Numbered from the stretch's first letter, positions 55,135 through 64,000 are shown. The stretch is DNA of 64,000 bases from an uncultured Bradyrhizobium sp. (GCF_947648125.1 NZ_CANSMR010000003.1:124001-188000); one strand, 5' to 3'. Translations and numbers: made by a program. The notes: generated by a model not told the origin, from the sequence alone.

Positions 55135-56180
55135 GCATCGAAATGATCATGCGGCACTGGATCGATATCCTCGCCCGTCTGTGGCTCGGCTGGCAGGAGC
55201 GGCGCCGCGCCAGGCACTGGTTGAAGGTGACGAGGGTCGGCAACGACTGGGTGGTTGAAGACGCGACGAAATCGGCGAGATCGACCTTCGCGGCGGGGGC
55301 CGCGGACAATGCGCTACCTGATGAGATCATCCGCGCCGCACAGAAATCCTTCGTCATTCTCGAGCTTCCTACCCCCGCCATCGTTTCGCGTGCGATGAAT
55401 GTTCCGGCGCAGGCGCGAGACCTGCTGGCCGGCATCGTGCGCAATCAGATCGAGCGGCTGTTTCCGTGGCGGGCGAGCCAGGCCGCCTACGGCATCAATG
55501 TGGCAACCAGCGCGGATGCAAACATCCTCAATGTGCAGATCCTCGCCGCCTCGCGCGCGACACTCGATGACGCGTGCGGCCAGCTCGGCGCGTTGGGCCT
55601 GCGGGTCGACCGGGTCGTTGCGGGCAAGGGCCCCGGTGACGGCTCGGTCACGCTGTGGTCCCGCCTCACTGAGGCGTCCGACAGCAGTCTCGCGCGGACG
55701 CGCCGAATGGTCGTCGGCCTGATGGTCGGAGCGGTCTGCCTGACGCTGGTGGTGAATGTCTGGGCTTTCATGAGTGCGGCATCCGCGGACAGCGAGAGCG
55801 ACGAGATCGGATCGCGCCTTGCGACGTTGCAGCGCCAGATCAGGGGCAGTTCGTCGAAAGAGGCGATCGCCTCGCTGGCGCCGGCTGAACGGGCGCGCGC
55901 CCTGAAGGAGACATCGCTGGTCGCGGTGGTCGTCGTCGAAGCACTGTCCCGCGCCCTCCCCGACACGTCCTATCTTACGGAACTGAATATGGACGGTTCG
56001 ACGCTGCGCATCGTCGGCCTCGCTGGCGATGCGCCGTCGCTGATCGCGCCGCTCGAACGCTCCGGGCATTTCAAGGATGTGCATTTCTTTGCTCCGACAA
56101 CGCGCAATGCCGATGGCGGACGGTTCGTGTTTCACATCGAAGCCCGCGTCGAGCCGCATGTCCGGATCGATGGAGAGTGA
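55131..56180 (+). CDS. gspL: Type II secretion inner-membrane protein GspL
   Basis: 349 residues; ATGA overlap with gspK. A cytoplasmic actin-like part is shorter than in enteric GspL (about 190 residues; LELPTPAIVSRAMNVP, NQIERLFPWRASQ), then one membrane segment (RMVVGLMVGAVCLTLVVNVWAF) and a PilN/GspL periplasmic domain (LPDTSYLTELNMDGSTLRIVG). It anchors GspE to the platform. Confidence 0.88.
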   Translation: MSIEMIMRHWIDILARLWLGWQERRRARHWLKVTRVGNDWVVEDATKSARSTFAAGAADNALPDEIIRAAQKSFVILELPTPAIVSRAMNVPAQARDLLAGIVRNQIERLFPWRASQAAYGINVATSADANILNVQILAASRATLDDACGQLGALGLRVDRVVAGKGPGDGSVTLWSRLTEASDSSLARTRRMVVGLMVGAVCLTLVVNVWAFMSAASADSESDEIGSRLATLQRQIRGSSSKEAIASLAPAERARALKETSLVAVVVVEALSRALPDTSYLTELNMDGSTLRIVGLAGDAPSLIAPLERSGHFKDVHFFAPTTRNADGGRFVFHIEARVEPHVRIDGE

Positions 56181-56183
56181 ATC

Positions 56184-56756
56184 GTGCTGAAGATGAAGCT
56201 GAACCTCAACTTCGACATCAACCGCGAGCAAGTTTTCGCGGCCGGCGGATTCTGCGCGCTGCTGCTGATCTGCGCGATGGCGATTGCGGGCGCGCTGCAG
56301 ACACGTTCCAGCGCGGCGCAGCACCTGGCCGAACAGCGCGACGAGCTGGCGGCGCTCGAGGCGCGCTCGCGCCCCGCCGCCAACAAGCGCGCGCAGACCC
56401 AGCGCCTCGCCGCGCCGGCGGCGGCTTTCCTGGATGCGCCGACCACCGGCCTCGCCGCCGCGCAGCTCCAGGCTTACCTGTCCGAACTGGTGCTGAGCCA
56501 GCACGCGGTCCTGGTCTCGTCCGGGATACCCGCCGATCGCGACGACAAGAACGACGCCATCAGGCTCCAGATCTCCCTCAATGCCACGCTGGCGGCATTG
56601 CAGACCTTGCTCTACCGGCTTGAAAGCGGCGCGCCCTATGTGTTCGTCGACGCATTGCTGGTGCAGCCGGGCGGATCCACCGAGCGAACTGCCGGCGATC
56701 CGGTCTTGAAGGTCACTCTGACGGTGCACGCCTTCTGGCGCCGCCGGACGGCTTGA
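56184..56756 (+). CDS. gspM: Type II secretion inner-membrane protein GspM
   Basis: 190 residues. One N-terminal membrane segment (VFAAGGFCALLLICAMAIAGAL), a coiled region (AEQRDELAALEARSR) and a periplasmic ferredoxin-like domain ending AFWRRRTA. GTG 56184 follows GGAGAG; ATG 56193 is possible. It closes the gspE-M operon, 3 bp after gspL. Confidence 0.85.
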   Translation: MLKMKLNLNFDINREQVFAAGGFCALLLICAMAIAGALQTRSSAAQHLAEQRDELAALEARSRPAANKRAQTQRLAAPAAAFLDAPTTGLAAAQLQAYLSELVLSQHAVLVSSGIPADRDDKNDAIRLQISLNATLAALQTLLYRLESGAPYVFVDALLVQPGGSTERTAGDPVLKVTLTVHAFWRRRTA

Positions 56757-56796
56757 TCGATCGCAACCGTGCAAGAGCGGGCCAACTCAAGGGATG

Positions 56797-57744
56797 CTAC
56801 TCCGCAGCTGCTCTCAACTGGCCCCGGAAGTAATCGATCGTTCGCTCGAGACCACGGCCGAGATCGATGGTCGGCTCCCAGCCGAGCACCGAACGCGCCA
56901 GCGAGATGTCCGGCTGCCTCTGACGTGGGTCATCGGACGGCAACGGCGCGAACACCAGCTTGCTTCTTGATCCGGTCATTGCAATGACCTGCTCGGCCAG
57001 CTCGCGGATGGTGAACTCCCTGGGATTGCCGATGTTGATCGGCCCGGTGAAATCGTTGGGCGTGTTCATGGTCCGGATCATCGCCTCGATCAGATCGTCG
57101 ACGTAGCAGAAGCTTCGGGTCTGGCGGCCATCTCCGTAGATGGTGATGTCGTTACCGCCGAGCGCCTGGACGATGAAGTTCGACACCACACGGCCATCAT
57201 TGGGGTGCATGCGGGGACCGTAAGTATTGAATATCCGCACAACCTTGATCCGCAGGCCGTGCTGGCGCCAATAGTCGAAGAACAGCGTCTCGGCGCAGCG
57301 CTTGCCTTCGTCATAGCAGGAGCGCAGCCCGATCGGATTGACGTGTCCCCAGTAGGATTCGACCTGCGGATGGATTTCCGGATCGCCATAGACCTCCGAG
57401 GTCGAGGCCTGGAGGATCTTGGCCTTCACGCGCTTGGCCAAGCCAAGCATGTTAATGGCGCCGTGGACGCTGGTCTTGGTCGTCTGCACCGGATCGAACT
57501 GGTAATGGATCGGCGAAGCGGGGCACGCCAGATTGTAGATCTGGTCGACTTCGACATAGAGCGGGAACGTCACGTCGTGGCGCATCATCTCGAATCGGGG
57601 ATTGCCGATCAGATGCGCGATGTTGGCCCTGCTGCCGGTGAAGTAATTGTCGACGCAGAGCACATCATGGCCCTGCCCGATCAGCCGCTCGCACAGATGC
57701 GAGCCTAGAAATCCGGCTCCGCCGGTCACCAGCACCTTTGCCAC
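56797..57744 (-). CDS. UDP-glucuronic acid decarboxylase (UDP-xylose synthase type)
   Basis: 315-residue extended [19 protein letters not shown] (NAD loop), [13 protein letters not shown] (signature of UXS enzymes), [12 protein letters not shown], catalytic SCYDEGKR (YxxxK) and [19 protein letters not shown]. It converts UDP-glucuronate to UDP-xylose. It is translated 1 bp after a small secreted protein gene on the same strand and is convergent with gspM. The UDP-xylose could feed glycan synthesis or, speculatively, the glycosyltransferases of the adjacent island. Confidence 0.93.
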   Translation of the reverse strand: MAKVLVTGGAGFLGSHLCERLIGQGHDVLCVDNYFTGSRANIAHLIGNPRFEMMRHDVTFPLYVEVDQIYNLACPASPIHYQFDPVQTTKTSVHGAINMLGLAKRVKAKILQASTSEVYGDPEIHPQVESYWGHVNPIGLRSCYDEGKRCAETLFFDYWRQHGLRIKVVRIFNTYGPRMHPNDGRVVSNFIVQALGGNDITIYGDGRQTRSFCYVDDLIEAMIRTMNTPNDFTGPINIGNPREFTIRELAEQVIAMTGSRSKLVFAPLPSDDPRQRQPDISLARSVLGWEPTIDLGRGLERTIDYFRGQLRAAAE

Positions 57745-57745
57745 G

Positions 57746-58174
57746 TCACTCTCTCTTCATGTCCGAGCCTGAAGCCGGTTGCCAGACCCACGCACGCCGG
57801 GCAGCGGGAACATAGCCCGCGACATGCGAGCAATCGCCACTCTGCGAGCCGAACACCGTCCACTGCGTGACCTTCCAGACTTCGTTGCGGTGAAGCGACG
57901 CGCCGGCGAGGACGCAGCTGTTCCAGGGAGCGACCACGAATTGAATATCGTAGCAACCAGGCACGATGCGTGAGACCGTATGAAATCGCGAGGGCGGCAA
58001 CGCCCCGGCAAACTGATCCGGGCCCCACTGCCCTGCGTCGCATGGCGAAATGTAGAGGTGCTGCAGCGGTGTGTTCGAGGCGTTGACGATGGTGAATTCA
58101 GCCGCATCGGCAGCAGACGAGAGCATCGCCGCCATCGCCGTCACAACGAGCCGTTGATAGGATGAGCGATGCAT
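57746..58174 (-). CDS. Small secreted protein of unknown function
   Basis: 142 residues with a signal peptide ([24 protein letters not shown]). The mature part ([43 protein letters not shown]) has an immunoglobulin-like beta pattern with several Cys. No family is recognised with confidence. ATG 58174 is chosen because it starts the signal peptide. It is 1 bp from the UDP-glucuronate decarboxylase gene. Confidence 0.7.
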   Translation of the reverse strand: MHRSSYQRLVVTAMAAMLSSAADAAEFTIVNASNTPLQHLYISPCDAGQWGPDQFAGALPPSRFHTVSRIVPGCYDIQFVVAPWNSCVLAGASLHRNEVWKVTQWTVFGSQSGDCSHVAGYVPAARRAWVWQPASGSDMKRE

Positions 58175-58812
58175 GTGAGGCGAACGCACTGCGGACATTC
58201 ATTGCAGCTGCCGCGTGGCAGGCAGCCAACGATAGCATCGCGCCATTGCAGTTTTATGGCGTTTCCCGTTGTGATTGTCTCGCTCGCAATGCGATGCGTG
58301 AATGCCTGCGCAGCGTTGCACGTTCGTTGCGAGCCATTCGGCTGAGCTTGGATTTCGCGTTGCGCGAGATGAGCTGATGGGACTTCGCGCAGGCTGAGCA
58401 CACCTGGTGGACTGCGACGATTCACGCTGCCCTAACGTGCAGAAATTTTTCTGCGCATGGATCGGATTTCAGTTCAACATTCAGCGATCGCAAATTTGAG
58501 AACCGCGTCGTGATGGCGCGGATGATCCGCAGACGCGCCCGCGATGTCGATCGGGTCTCGACCGACCTCCACGCCGCACATGATCGCCGGCGCGTCGTCG
58601 AGCGACCGGGCCGGTGCTTGTTGTGCACAGCCAATCCGGTCAGATTTGAACGACGCTCAATTCTACGCCGGCGCACGACTCGGCGCGCGCCGACCATGGA
58701 AACGACGCGGCGCAGAATTTGTGGGTAATGGCAAATCCGCTTCCCGAATGCCGGCCAGGGCCCGGTCTCGCGAGCGGTAGAATTTCTATAATCAAATCAA
58801 TTACTTGTGCGA
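58175..58812. other. Gene-free region left of the tRNA fragment
   Basis: About 640 bp. The open frames on both strands are Arg-rich reading shadows with no family features or clear start signals. Nothing is recognised except the promoter region expected for the minus-strand gene starting at 58174. Confidence 0.5.
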
Positions 58813-58862
58813 TGGCTGGGCGGGAGGGATCGAACCTCCGAATGGCGGAATCAAAATCCGCG
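58813..58862 (-). pseudogene. 3' fragment of tRNA-Gln(TTG), probable attachment-site scar
   Basis: Read on the minus strand, about 50 bp give an anticodon arm CGGATTTTGATTCCG (anticodon TTG), variable loop, a T arm with GGTTCGATCC, and the 3' acceptor ending GCCCAGCCA. The 5' half (D arm and 5' acceptor strand) is missing; sequence beyond 58862 is unrelated. A 3' half beginning at the anticodon is the classic product of integrase recombination in a tRNA gene. Confidence 0.8.
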
Positions 58863-59274
58863 AGGATCTTGAGCAGTATCAACGTCGGTTCTGAATTGCA
58901 GGCCATTTCGGCGGCTAATCAGATCAAGAGGTTACTGGGCAATTCAGAATGCTTCGGGAAAGGAAATGGCCTGATCTCCCTGCGCCAAATATCGCGAGAG
59001 ATAGCAGCAGCCGGCCACACGACTCCAAAGGGCCTTCCAAACTCCGCCTCGGCGGTCTCCACGATGATCCAAGGCCGTCAGATCCACGACAGCATGCCCG
59101 AAAGCGGTCCGCCAAAATGCGCAGGGCCAGGTCAAGCTCTGATTCCAGGGTGCGGATCAGACTCCAGCGGGTATTCACGGTTAAGTAGCCCGGGCAATTC
59201 AACCTTAGTGGCGCGACGATCTTGGTACTAACCCGCGGCTGCACCCATTCCTGACACCGTGCTGTATGGGTCGC
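58863..59274. other. Decayed region with a possible recombinase remnant
   Basis: About 410 bp next to the tRNA fragment. On the plus strand a segment near 58975-59060 reads SLRQISREIAAAGHTTPKG followed by SASAVSTMI, which resembles the recombinase domain of serine recombinases, but there is no intact gene, nucleophile domain or plausible start. It is probably debris of a mobile element. Confidence 0.35.
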
Positions 59275-59916
59275 TCAACAAACACCCAGGGGTATCCAAC
59301 ATGCGGCAGTATCCGAGCCCAATCGCAGTTGCGGCCACAACGTGCGGAGAGCCACCTCACCCCAAGGAACACGGACTGTAAACAGCACGGCCGCATACGC
59401 CAGCAGGGAGGGGGTCAGCCACTTCAGGAAAAAGACGTAGCGATGATATGGCACGAGGACCTGAAGCAGGAGCGTCGTGACTGCAAAGGCGATTGCCATC
59501 GCGCGTCGATCTAATCCCGTGACGAGTTCGCCGACTTCCCCAATGGCAGCGACATCGGCGCCGATATTGAGCGTGTTCGCAATCAGCAGGAGCAGGACCA
59601 CACCCTTCAGCACGACGGGCGGGAACGCCGCCCTGACATTCGCTGCCAGGCCACGACCGGTGACTCGCCCGATCCGGCCGCACATCGATTGAACGGCGGC
59701 CATGAGGGGATACGCCAGCGGCATGGTCCACAGCATGTTCAGGCCAAACTGGGCCCCCGCCTGAGAGTAGGTGGCAATGCCGCTGGGATCATCATCGGCC
59801 ACGCCGGTGATCAGTCCGGGACCCAGTCGCGCCAGCGGATGGTTTTTCAATCGCGCCCAGCGGGATCGGAACGTGCTTCCACGCGCGGCAGTCCGCTCAT
59901 CCGTCAGTTCGACCAT
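59275..59916 (-). pseudogene. Truncated Nramp-family metal transporter
   Basis: 213 residues that match only the N-terminal half of an Nramp-type transporter (usual length 400-450): LGPGLITGVADDDPSGIATYSQAG (helix 1 region with DPSG in place of the canonical DPGN), MAAVQSMCGRIGRVTGRGLA, and helices to about residue 195. It then ends in unrelated sequence. The DPSG motif points to the Nramp-related subgroup, not a classical Mn transporter. The 3' half is absent from the neighbouring sequence, so it is judged non-functional. Confidence 0.75.
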
Positions 59917-60397
59917 GCCAGCTCCCGGCGCTGCTGTCTTGCGATGTCCAGCGCGCTTTCATGCCTGGCGCGGAGCCGGCGTCCCGTGGGCACAGAGGCT
60001 CATCGATAGCGCCTATCTCATCCGCGTCTCCGCGCACACTACGAGCCTGCTGCGCAAGGGCGTCGTATCCAGCCGCTATCTTCATGAAATGATCCTGGAT
60101 AGCCAGGTCCTGATAGCGGCTCGCCTGCCGCCTCGTCCGCTCGGCACGAGATGCCCAGTAATCCGCATCGTTCTGCCGATTTTCGGACCGCGGTCCCTCG
60201 CTTTTCACCTCAGCCTCGCTTTTGTCGCCTGTCGTGCCCCATGGACAAACTGATTCGCCAAGAGAGGCGTTTGGCTTGTCGAAGACGCTCCTGCCTGGCG
60301 AGCGCTTCCAGAATATGCCGCTCTTCCGGTCACTGGATTGAGCTGAGTCACCACCCCCTCTGCCGTCACACCACCTACCCGGATTGAGCCACGTCAA
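59897..60397 (-). CDS. Hypothetical protein containing a small rhizobial helical motif
   Basis: The frame encodes 166 residues from a weak TTG start. The central part (about 60010-60175: DADYWASRAERTRRQASRYQ and IAAGYDALAQQAR) resembles short helical hypothetical proteins common in Bradyrhizobium, while the flanking residues look random. It overlaps the start of the Nramp fragment by 20 bp. It may itself be a decayed gene. Confidence 0.35.
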   Translation of the reverse strand: MTWLNPGRWCDGRGGGDSAQSSDRKSGIFWKRSPGRSVFDKPNASLGESVCPWGTTGDKSEAEVKSEGPRSENRQNDADYWASRAERTRRQASRYQDLAIQDHFMKIAAGYDALAQQARSVRGDADEIGAIDEPLCPRDAGSAPGMKARWTSQDSSAGSWHGRTDG

Positions 60398-60453
60398 TCG
60401 CGCTAACCGCTACACATGCGATAAGCGGCGACATCGACCGGAGGCGATGTTAC

Positions 60454-60699
60454 ATGCGCCATACATTCACCTCATGGCTTCGCTGGCTAACCCTTTTTGG
60501 ATGGCGGGATATCGCGTCGGCTCCGTTCGGCTGCGTAATCGAGCTTGCGGTGATTGATGGCGGACGTCAGCCGCTCGGCGTCCCCTGCATCCGCCACACC
60601 GAGGGGTGGCTGGACGCCGCCACGATGCAACCTGTTACCGTGTCGGCGACGCACTGGCGCTACTGGCGCCCTGACGTGCTGCCGATGTGCTGCTGCTGA
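60454..60699 (+). CDS. Small hypothetical protein of Bradyrhizobium type
   Basis: 81 residues: GWRDIASAPFGCVIELAVIDGG, then GWLDAATMQPVTVSATHWRYWRP. The pattern of IASAPF, ELAVID, GW(V/L/I)DA and THWR(E/Y)W occurs in a family of small uncharacterised proteins that I recall from Bradyrhizobium and relatives. ATG 60454 follows GGAGGCG. Function unknown. Confidence 0.6.
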   Translation: MRHTFTSWLRWLTLFGWRDIASAPFGCVIELAVIDGGRQPLGVPCIRHTEGWLDAATMQPVTVSATHWRYWRPDVLPMCCC

Positions 60700-60853
60700 C
60701 GACGATGCGGTTCGGCGCTATCAACCGACTGGTCGCAGTCCTGTTTCTCCGCTCGCGGGTGCCGCAATCGCGGCGGACGGACTGGACACTCCTGCTGGCG
60801 CTCGCCTGCACCGCGTTGACGATCGCATCGGCGGTTTCACTGGTGCATTTTCA

Positions 60854-61021
60854 TTATTTGGACTGACCCTGACCGCTGACGGGCTCATCGTCGGCGATGG
60901 CGCGCCATGCCGCGCCATCGAGGTCGTCATATTGGCCGCTCTTGAGCGACCACAGGAAGCCGAGCAGCCCGGCAAAGCCAAGTGCGAGCGCCAGCGGCAC
61001 CAGAATGACCAGAACTTCCAT
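60854..61021 (-). CDS. fixS: cbb3-type cytochrome oxidase maturation protein FixS (CcoS)
   Basis: 55 residues: one membrane segment (VLVILVPLALALGFAGLLGFLW) followed by SLKSGQYDDLDGAAWRAIADD, the FixS/CcoS signature. It is needed for cofactor insertion into cbb3 oxidase. Its ATG overlaps the fixI stop (TGATG). It is the last gene of fixGHIS. Confidence 0.95.
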   Translation of the reverse strand: MEVLVILVPLALALGFAGLLGFLWSLKSGQYDDLDGAAWRAIADDEPVSGQGQSK

Positions 61022-63222
61022 CAGCCCGTCTCCGTCGTTCGTGCTCTCAGCGCGTTCAGCATCACGATCACCGATGAACCCGACATCGCCGCCGCGGCGA
61101 TCAGCGGTGTGACCAGGCCGGCGATCGCGATCGGCACGGCCAGCACGTTGTAGACGACGGCAAGCCAGAGATTTTGCCGCATCAGCCGCAGCGCCTTGCG
61201 GGACACCTTGACGGCGGCCAGCACTGGCGCCAAGCGTTCGCCAAGGAAAACTGCGTCCGCGACCGCCTGACTCACATGCGTGGCCGTGACGGGCGACATC
61301 GAGGCGTGCGCGGCAGCCAGCGCCGGCGCATCGTTCAAGCCATCGCCGACCATCAGTACCTTGCAGCCTTGGCGCGCCAGCTCCTCGATCCGGTCGATCT
61401 TGTCGACCGGAGACACCCCGGCACGCCATTCATGCACGCCGAGCGCCTCGGCCGCGAGCCGGACTGCAGGTTCGCGATCTCCGGACACGATCTCGACGGC
61501 GATGCCCATGCGCGCCAGCCCTGCCACCACATCGGCCGCGTCCGGCCGCAGCCGTTGCCGAACCGCGAAGGCATATCTGCTTTCGCCATACCTGAATGCG
61601 ACGACGGATGCTTCCGTATCGTGACACAGGATCTCGTCAGCGAGGTCATCCGCGCCGCAGAATGACGGGCGGCCCAGCCGGATCGGACGCCCCTCGTAAA
61701 GGCCGTAGACACCCTGCCCCGGCTCTTCCTGGATATCGGGCAACGGTGAGGCCGCACCCGCCTTGCGCGCGACCGCGGCAGCGACCGGATGACGACTCGA
61801 AAGCGCCAGCCGGCCTGCAAGCTTCACGACATCGTCCGGGATTTCCGCGAGATTGGCGACATCGAGCTCGGGCAGTGTCAATGTACCTGTCTTGTCGAAG
61901 ATCACCCGGTCAATCTCGGCAATCCGCTCGATCGCATCGCCGGCGTTGAGCAGCACGCCCGAGCCGAACAGCGCGCCGGACGCGACGGTCTGCACCGCCG
62001 GAATGGCAAGACCCAGTGCGCAGGGACAGGTGATGATCAAGACTGCAATCGCTGTCACGATCGAATCATGAAAGCTCGCGCCGTAGGCCAGCCAGCCCAG
62101 CATCGTGAGCAACGCGGTCGCGTGCACCACCGGGGCATAGAGCCTCGAAGCCCGCTCCGCCAGTCGAAGATAGCGCGAGCGCGCCTGCAACGCACGATCG
62201 AGCAGCTCAGATATCTCATCCAGCAATGTACCACCCGAGGCGGCCGATGCGCGGACGCGCAGTGTTCCGGTACGGATCAGCGTGCCCGCGAACACAGCGC
62301 TGCCAGGCGTCGCCATCGCCGGCAGGGTCTCGCCCGTGATCAGGCTCTGGTCGACCTCCGAGCGGCCCTCGATCACGTTGCCGTCGACCGAACAACGCTC
62401 GCCGGGCCGCAGCAGCACGATGTCGCCGGGCCGGATCGCAGCCGCCGGGACCGTTCTGATCTCGGTCGGACTGATGAACTTCGTCGCCGTCTCCGCCTTG
62501 AGGGCAGCCAGGTTGCCGGCAAAGGCACGGGTACGCCGCCGCATGTTCTGGTCGAGGTAGCGGCCAGCGAGCAGGAATGCGATCAGCATGATCGCGGCAT
62601 CGAAATAGGCGTGTTCGGCGTGATTGAGGGTCTCGATCACCGAGGTCGCCAGCGCGAGCACGATGCCGATGCTGATCGGCACGTCCATGTTGACGCCGCG
62701 TGCCCGCAGCGCTGACAGCGCCGACGAAAAGAAGGGCTGCGCCGAATGGGCGGCGGCCGGCAGCACGATCAGCGCCGACAGCCAGTGAAAGAAGTCGCGC
62801 TGTTCCGGCAGCATGTCGGAGACGTTGCCGGACCATACCGGGACCGACAGCATCATGACGTTCATCGCGGCAAAGGCCGCGACGCCCAGTCGTCGCAGCA
62901 AGCCTTGCGCGCGCTGCGCTTCCAGCGTTTCGGCATCATTCCGCTCGAACGGATAGGCCTTGTAGCCGAGCTCCGCGAGCCGGCTTACGAACAGCGCCGG
63001 ATCAAGTGCACCCGCCTTCCATTCCAGTGCCAGGCGGCTGTCGGTCAGGTTTACGCGGGCCGAGGTGACGTCCGGTATGGTTGAAAGGTCGCGCTCGATC
63101 TTGGCCATGCAGCCCGCGCAATTGATGCCCTCGACTGCGAGATCGAGATGGATGAGCCCAGTGCCCGCGCTCTTCAGATAGTGAGAGAAATCGATATCCG
63201 CCTGCATGAGATGCACCCTCAT
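61021..63222 (-). CDS. fixI: Copper-transporting P-type ATPase FixI (CcoI)
   Basis: 733 residues. An N-terminal heavy-metal domain (EGINCAGCMAKIERDL, metal CxxC) precedes eight membrane helices. The intramembrane CPC motif reads TCPCALGLAIP, the phosphorylation site is FDKTGTLTLPE (Asp443), and the hinge is GDGLNDAPALAAA. It is a P1B-ATPase supplying copper for cbb3 oxidase assembly. Its start overlaps the fixH stop (ATGA). ATG 63207 is an alternative start. Confidence 0.96.
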   Translation of the reverse strand: MRVHLMQADIDFSHYLKSAGTGLIHLDLAVEGINCAGCMAKIERDLSTIPDVTSARVNLTDSRLALEWKAGALDPALFVSRLAELGYKAYPFERNDAETLEAQRAQGLLRRLGVAAFAAMNVMMLSVPVWSGNVSDMLPEQRDFFHWLSALIVLPAAAHSAQPFFSSALSALRARGVNMDVPISIGIVLALATSVIETLNHAEHAYFDAAIMLIAFLLAGRYLDQNMRRRTRAFAGNLAALKAETATKFISPTEIRTVPAAAIRPGDIVLLRPGERCSVDGNVIEGRSEVDQSLITGETLPAMATPGSAVFAGTLIRTGTLRVRASAASGGTLLDEISELLDRALQARSRYLRLAERASRLYAPVVHATALLTMLGWLAYGASFHDSIVTAIAVLIITCPCALGLAIPAVQTVASGALFGSGVLLNAGDAIERIAEIDRVIFDKTGTLTLPELDVANLAEIPDDVVKLAGRLALSSRHPVAAAVARKAGAASPLPDIQEEPGQGVYGLYEGRPIRLGRPSFCGADDLADEILCHDTEASVVAFRYGESRYAFAVRQRLRPDAADVVAGLARMGIAVEIVSGDREPAVRLAAEALGVHEWRAGVSPVDKIDRIEELARQGCKVLMVGDGLNDAPALAAAHASMSPVTATHVSQAVADAVFLGERLAPVLAAVKVSRKALRLMRQNLWLAVVYNVLAVPIAIAGLVTPLIAAAAMSGSSVIVMLNALRARTTETG

Positions 63223-63719
63223 TTCAGCAGGATTCGGTTCTTCGACAGGAACATGCGGCGGCCATCAGCGTCGCCCTCGATTACGAGGTCCCACTGCCCC
63301 GCGGCGACGCCCTCGGCGCGGCCGCTATAGCTCCCACCCCCAGCCTCACTGATCTCGATCGCCCGGTCGGCGCGACGATCGATCGGCCGCTCGAGCCGAG
63401 CGAGAAAACTCATTCCCGTCAGAGGCGCGCCTGCGTGGTCGCGCGCATTGAGTGCAATCGCGGCGCTGCCATCAGACCGCCGATCGATATGCGCCTGGAT
63501 CTGCCAGTCGCGCTCATTCTGCTGTCTTGCCGCGTCGATCTCGCGCTGATAAGCGAGGCTGGCGCTATAGGCGCTGTCGACTTCCGTGCCCGGAAGCGTC
63601 GTGATGGCAAGGCGCATCATGACCATGTTCACGCTGATGACGACGGCAAAGAACACGATCGTCGTGACCAGGACGAAACGTCCGGTGATGGGTCGCGCGA
63701 TTGGGCTTGAGGCCGCCAT
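63219..63719 (-). CDS. fixH: cbb3 oxidase assembly protein FixH (CcoH)
   Basis: 166 residues. One N-terminal membrane helix (FVLVTTIVFFAVVISVNMVM) and a periplasmic beta domain (IALNARDHAGAPLTGMSFLARLERP, WDLVIEGDADGRRMFLSKNRILL), as in FixH. It interacts with the oxidase and FixI during assembly. The gene starts 15 bp after the fixG stop. Confidence 0.95.
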   Translation of the reverse strand: MAASSPIARPITGRFVLVTTIVFFAVVISVNMVMMRLAITTLPGTEVDSAYSASLAYQREIDAARQQNERDWQIQAHIDRRSDGSAAIALNARDHAGAPLTGMSFLARLERPIDRRADRAIEISEAGGGSYSGRAEGVAAGQWDLVIEGDADGRRMFLSKNRILLK

Positions 63720-63734
63720 GGTGAAATTCCGTGG

Positions 63735-64000
63735 TTAGGGAAGGACGAAGTGATCGGTCGCCGAGGCGACCTCTCCGAGACCGATGTCGGTGACGCGGAA
63801 CGTGACCGGCACCGACTTTTCCGCTTTTTCATCTAGCGGTGCCGTCACCAGCACGCGAAGTTCGGTGGTGGTGTCGCGGCCAAGGACGATCATCGGACGG
63901 TCTGGCGTCACTGAGTCCGCACCGATGACATGCAGCTTCGCGTCGGCCGGTCCATCGACATCGATCGCGATCACACGATCAAAGCCGCGCTTGTTGAGGA
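63735..64000 (-). CDS. fixG: FixG (CcoG) ferredoxin-like protein, C-terminal part
   Basis: Only the last 88 or so codons are in the window. They encode the Ig-like FixG C-terminal domain (LNKRGFDRVIAIDVDGPADA, PMIVLGRDTTTELRVLVTAP, TFRVTDIGLGEVASATDHFV). The iron-sulfur and membrane parts lie outside. FixG is a copper reductase-like protein of cbb3 oxidase biogenesis. Gene order fixG-H-I-S is standard for rhizobia. Confidence 0.9.
   Translation of the reverse strand, partial: LNKRGFDRVIAIDVDGPADAKLHVIGADSVTPDRPMIVLGRDTTTELRVLVTAPLDEKAEKSVPVTFRVTDIGLGEVASATDHFVLP

Noticed and set aside
58719-59231. 170-codon open frame on the plus strand covering the tRNA fragment
   Set aside because: It reads through the tRNA-Gln fragment and has no good start or coherent domain; only a short segment resembles a recombinase.

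Overview
The window is high-GC alphaproteobacterial DNA, most likely from Bradyrhizobium or a close relative. The evidence is the fixGHIS genes at the right edge, a rhizobial-type porin starting MKMVKSL, the division regulator MipZ, and dispersed palindromes at 20665-20786, 45958-46006 and 46019-46059 of a kind I associate with Bradyrhizobium genomes. No replication origin, CRISPR array or intact insertion sequence is visible.

Left part (1-11.4 kb), metabolic genes: a LacI-type repressor (cut by the window edge) diverges from a phytanoyl-CoA-dioxygenase-like gene across two 16-bp palindromic operators. An MHS-type MFS transporter and a sugar-isomerase-like TIM barrel follow, so this looks like one regulated uptake/catabolic unit. 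Next come a heparanase-like (GH79-type) exported glycosidase, convergent mipZ, and a TetR-controlled group: enoyl-CoA hydratase divergent from tetR, then SDR, GST-like protein and LLM flavin oxidoreductase.

Middle part (11.4-20.6 kb): a porin with a good terminator and a long gene-free upstream region, an Mfd-like helicase paralogue, a large PstS-like phosphate-binding-type exoprotein (here PstS-like 1), and an FkbM methyltransferase.

Main feature (20.9-56.8 kb), a secretion island. It holds a 4.4-kaa filamentous-haemagglutinin/TpsA-type exoprotein with no TpsB partner in view; a small GspC/GspN-like protein; an alkaline-phosphatase-superfamily exoenzyme overlapping gspD; a ClpP-fold exported protein; a second PstS-like exoprotein directly upstream of the major pseudopilin gene gspG; two TPR glycosyltransferases (GT41/SPINDLY-like and GT9-like); an ECF sigma factor; and gspE-F-H-I-J-K-L-M. 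A type II secretion system together with PstS/DING-like proteins, a giant TpsA and an ECF sigma factor recalls the Pseudomonas aeruginosa hxc-vre-pdt phosphate-starvation locus. The co-located glycosyltransferases, which could modify exported substrates, are an added feature. The prepilin peptidase (GspO) is not in the window and must be supplied from elsewhere.

Right part (56.8-64 kb): a small secreted protein and UDP-glucuronate decarboxylase, then a decayed stretch with a 3' tRNA-Gln fragment (probable attachment-site scar), a truncated Nramp-type transporter and small hypothetical genes. It ends with fixS, fixI, fixH and the C-terminus of fixG, the cbb3-oxidase assembly and copper-supply operon.
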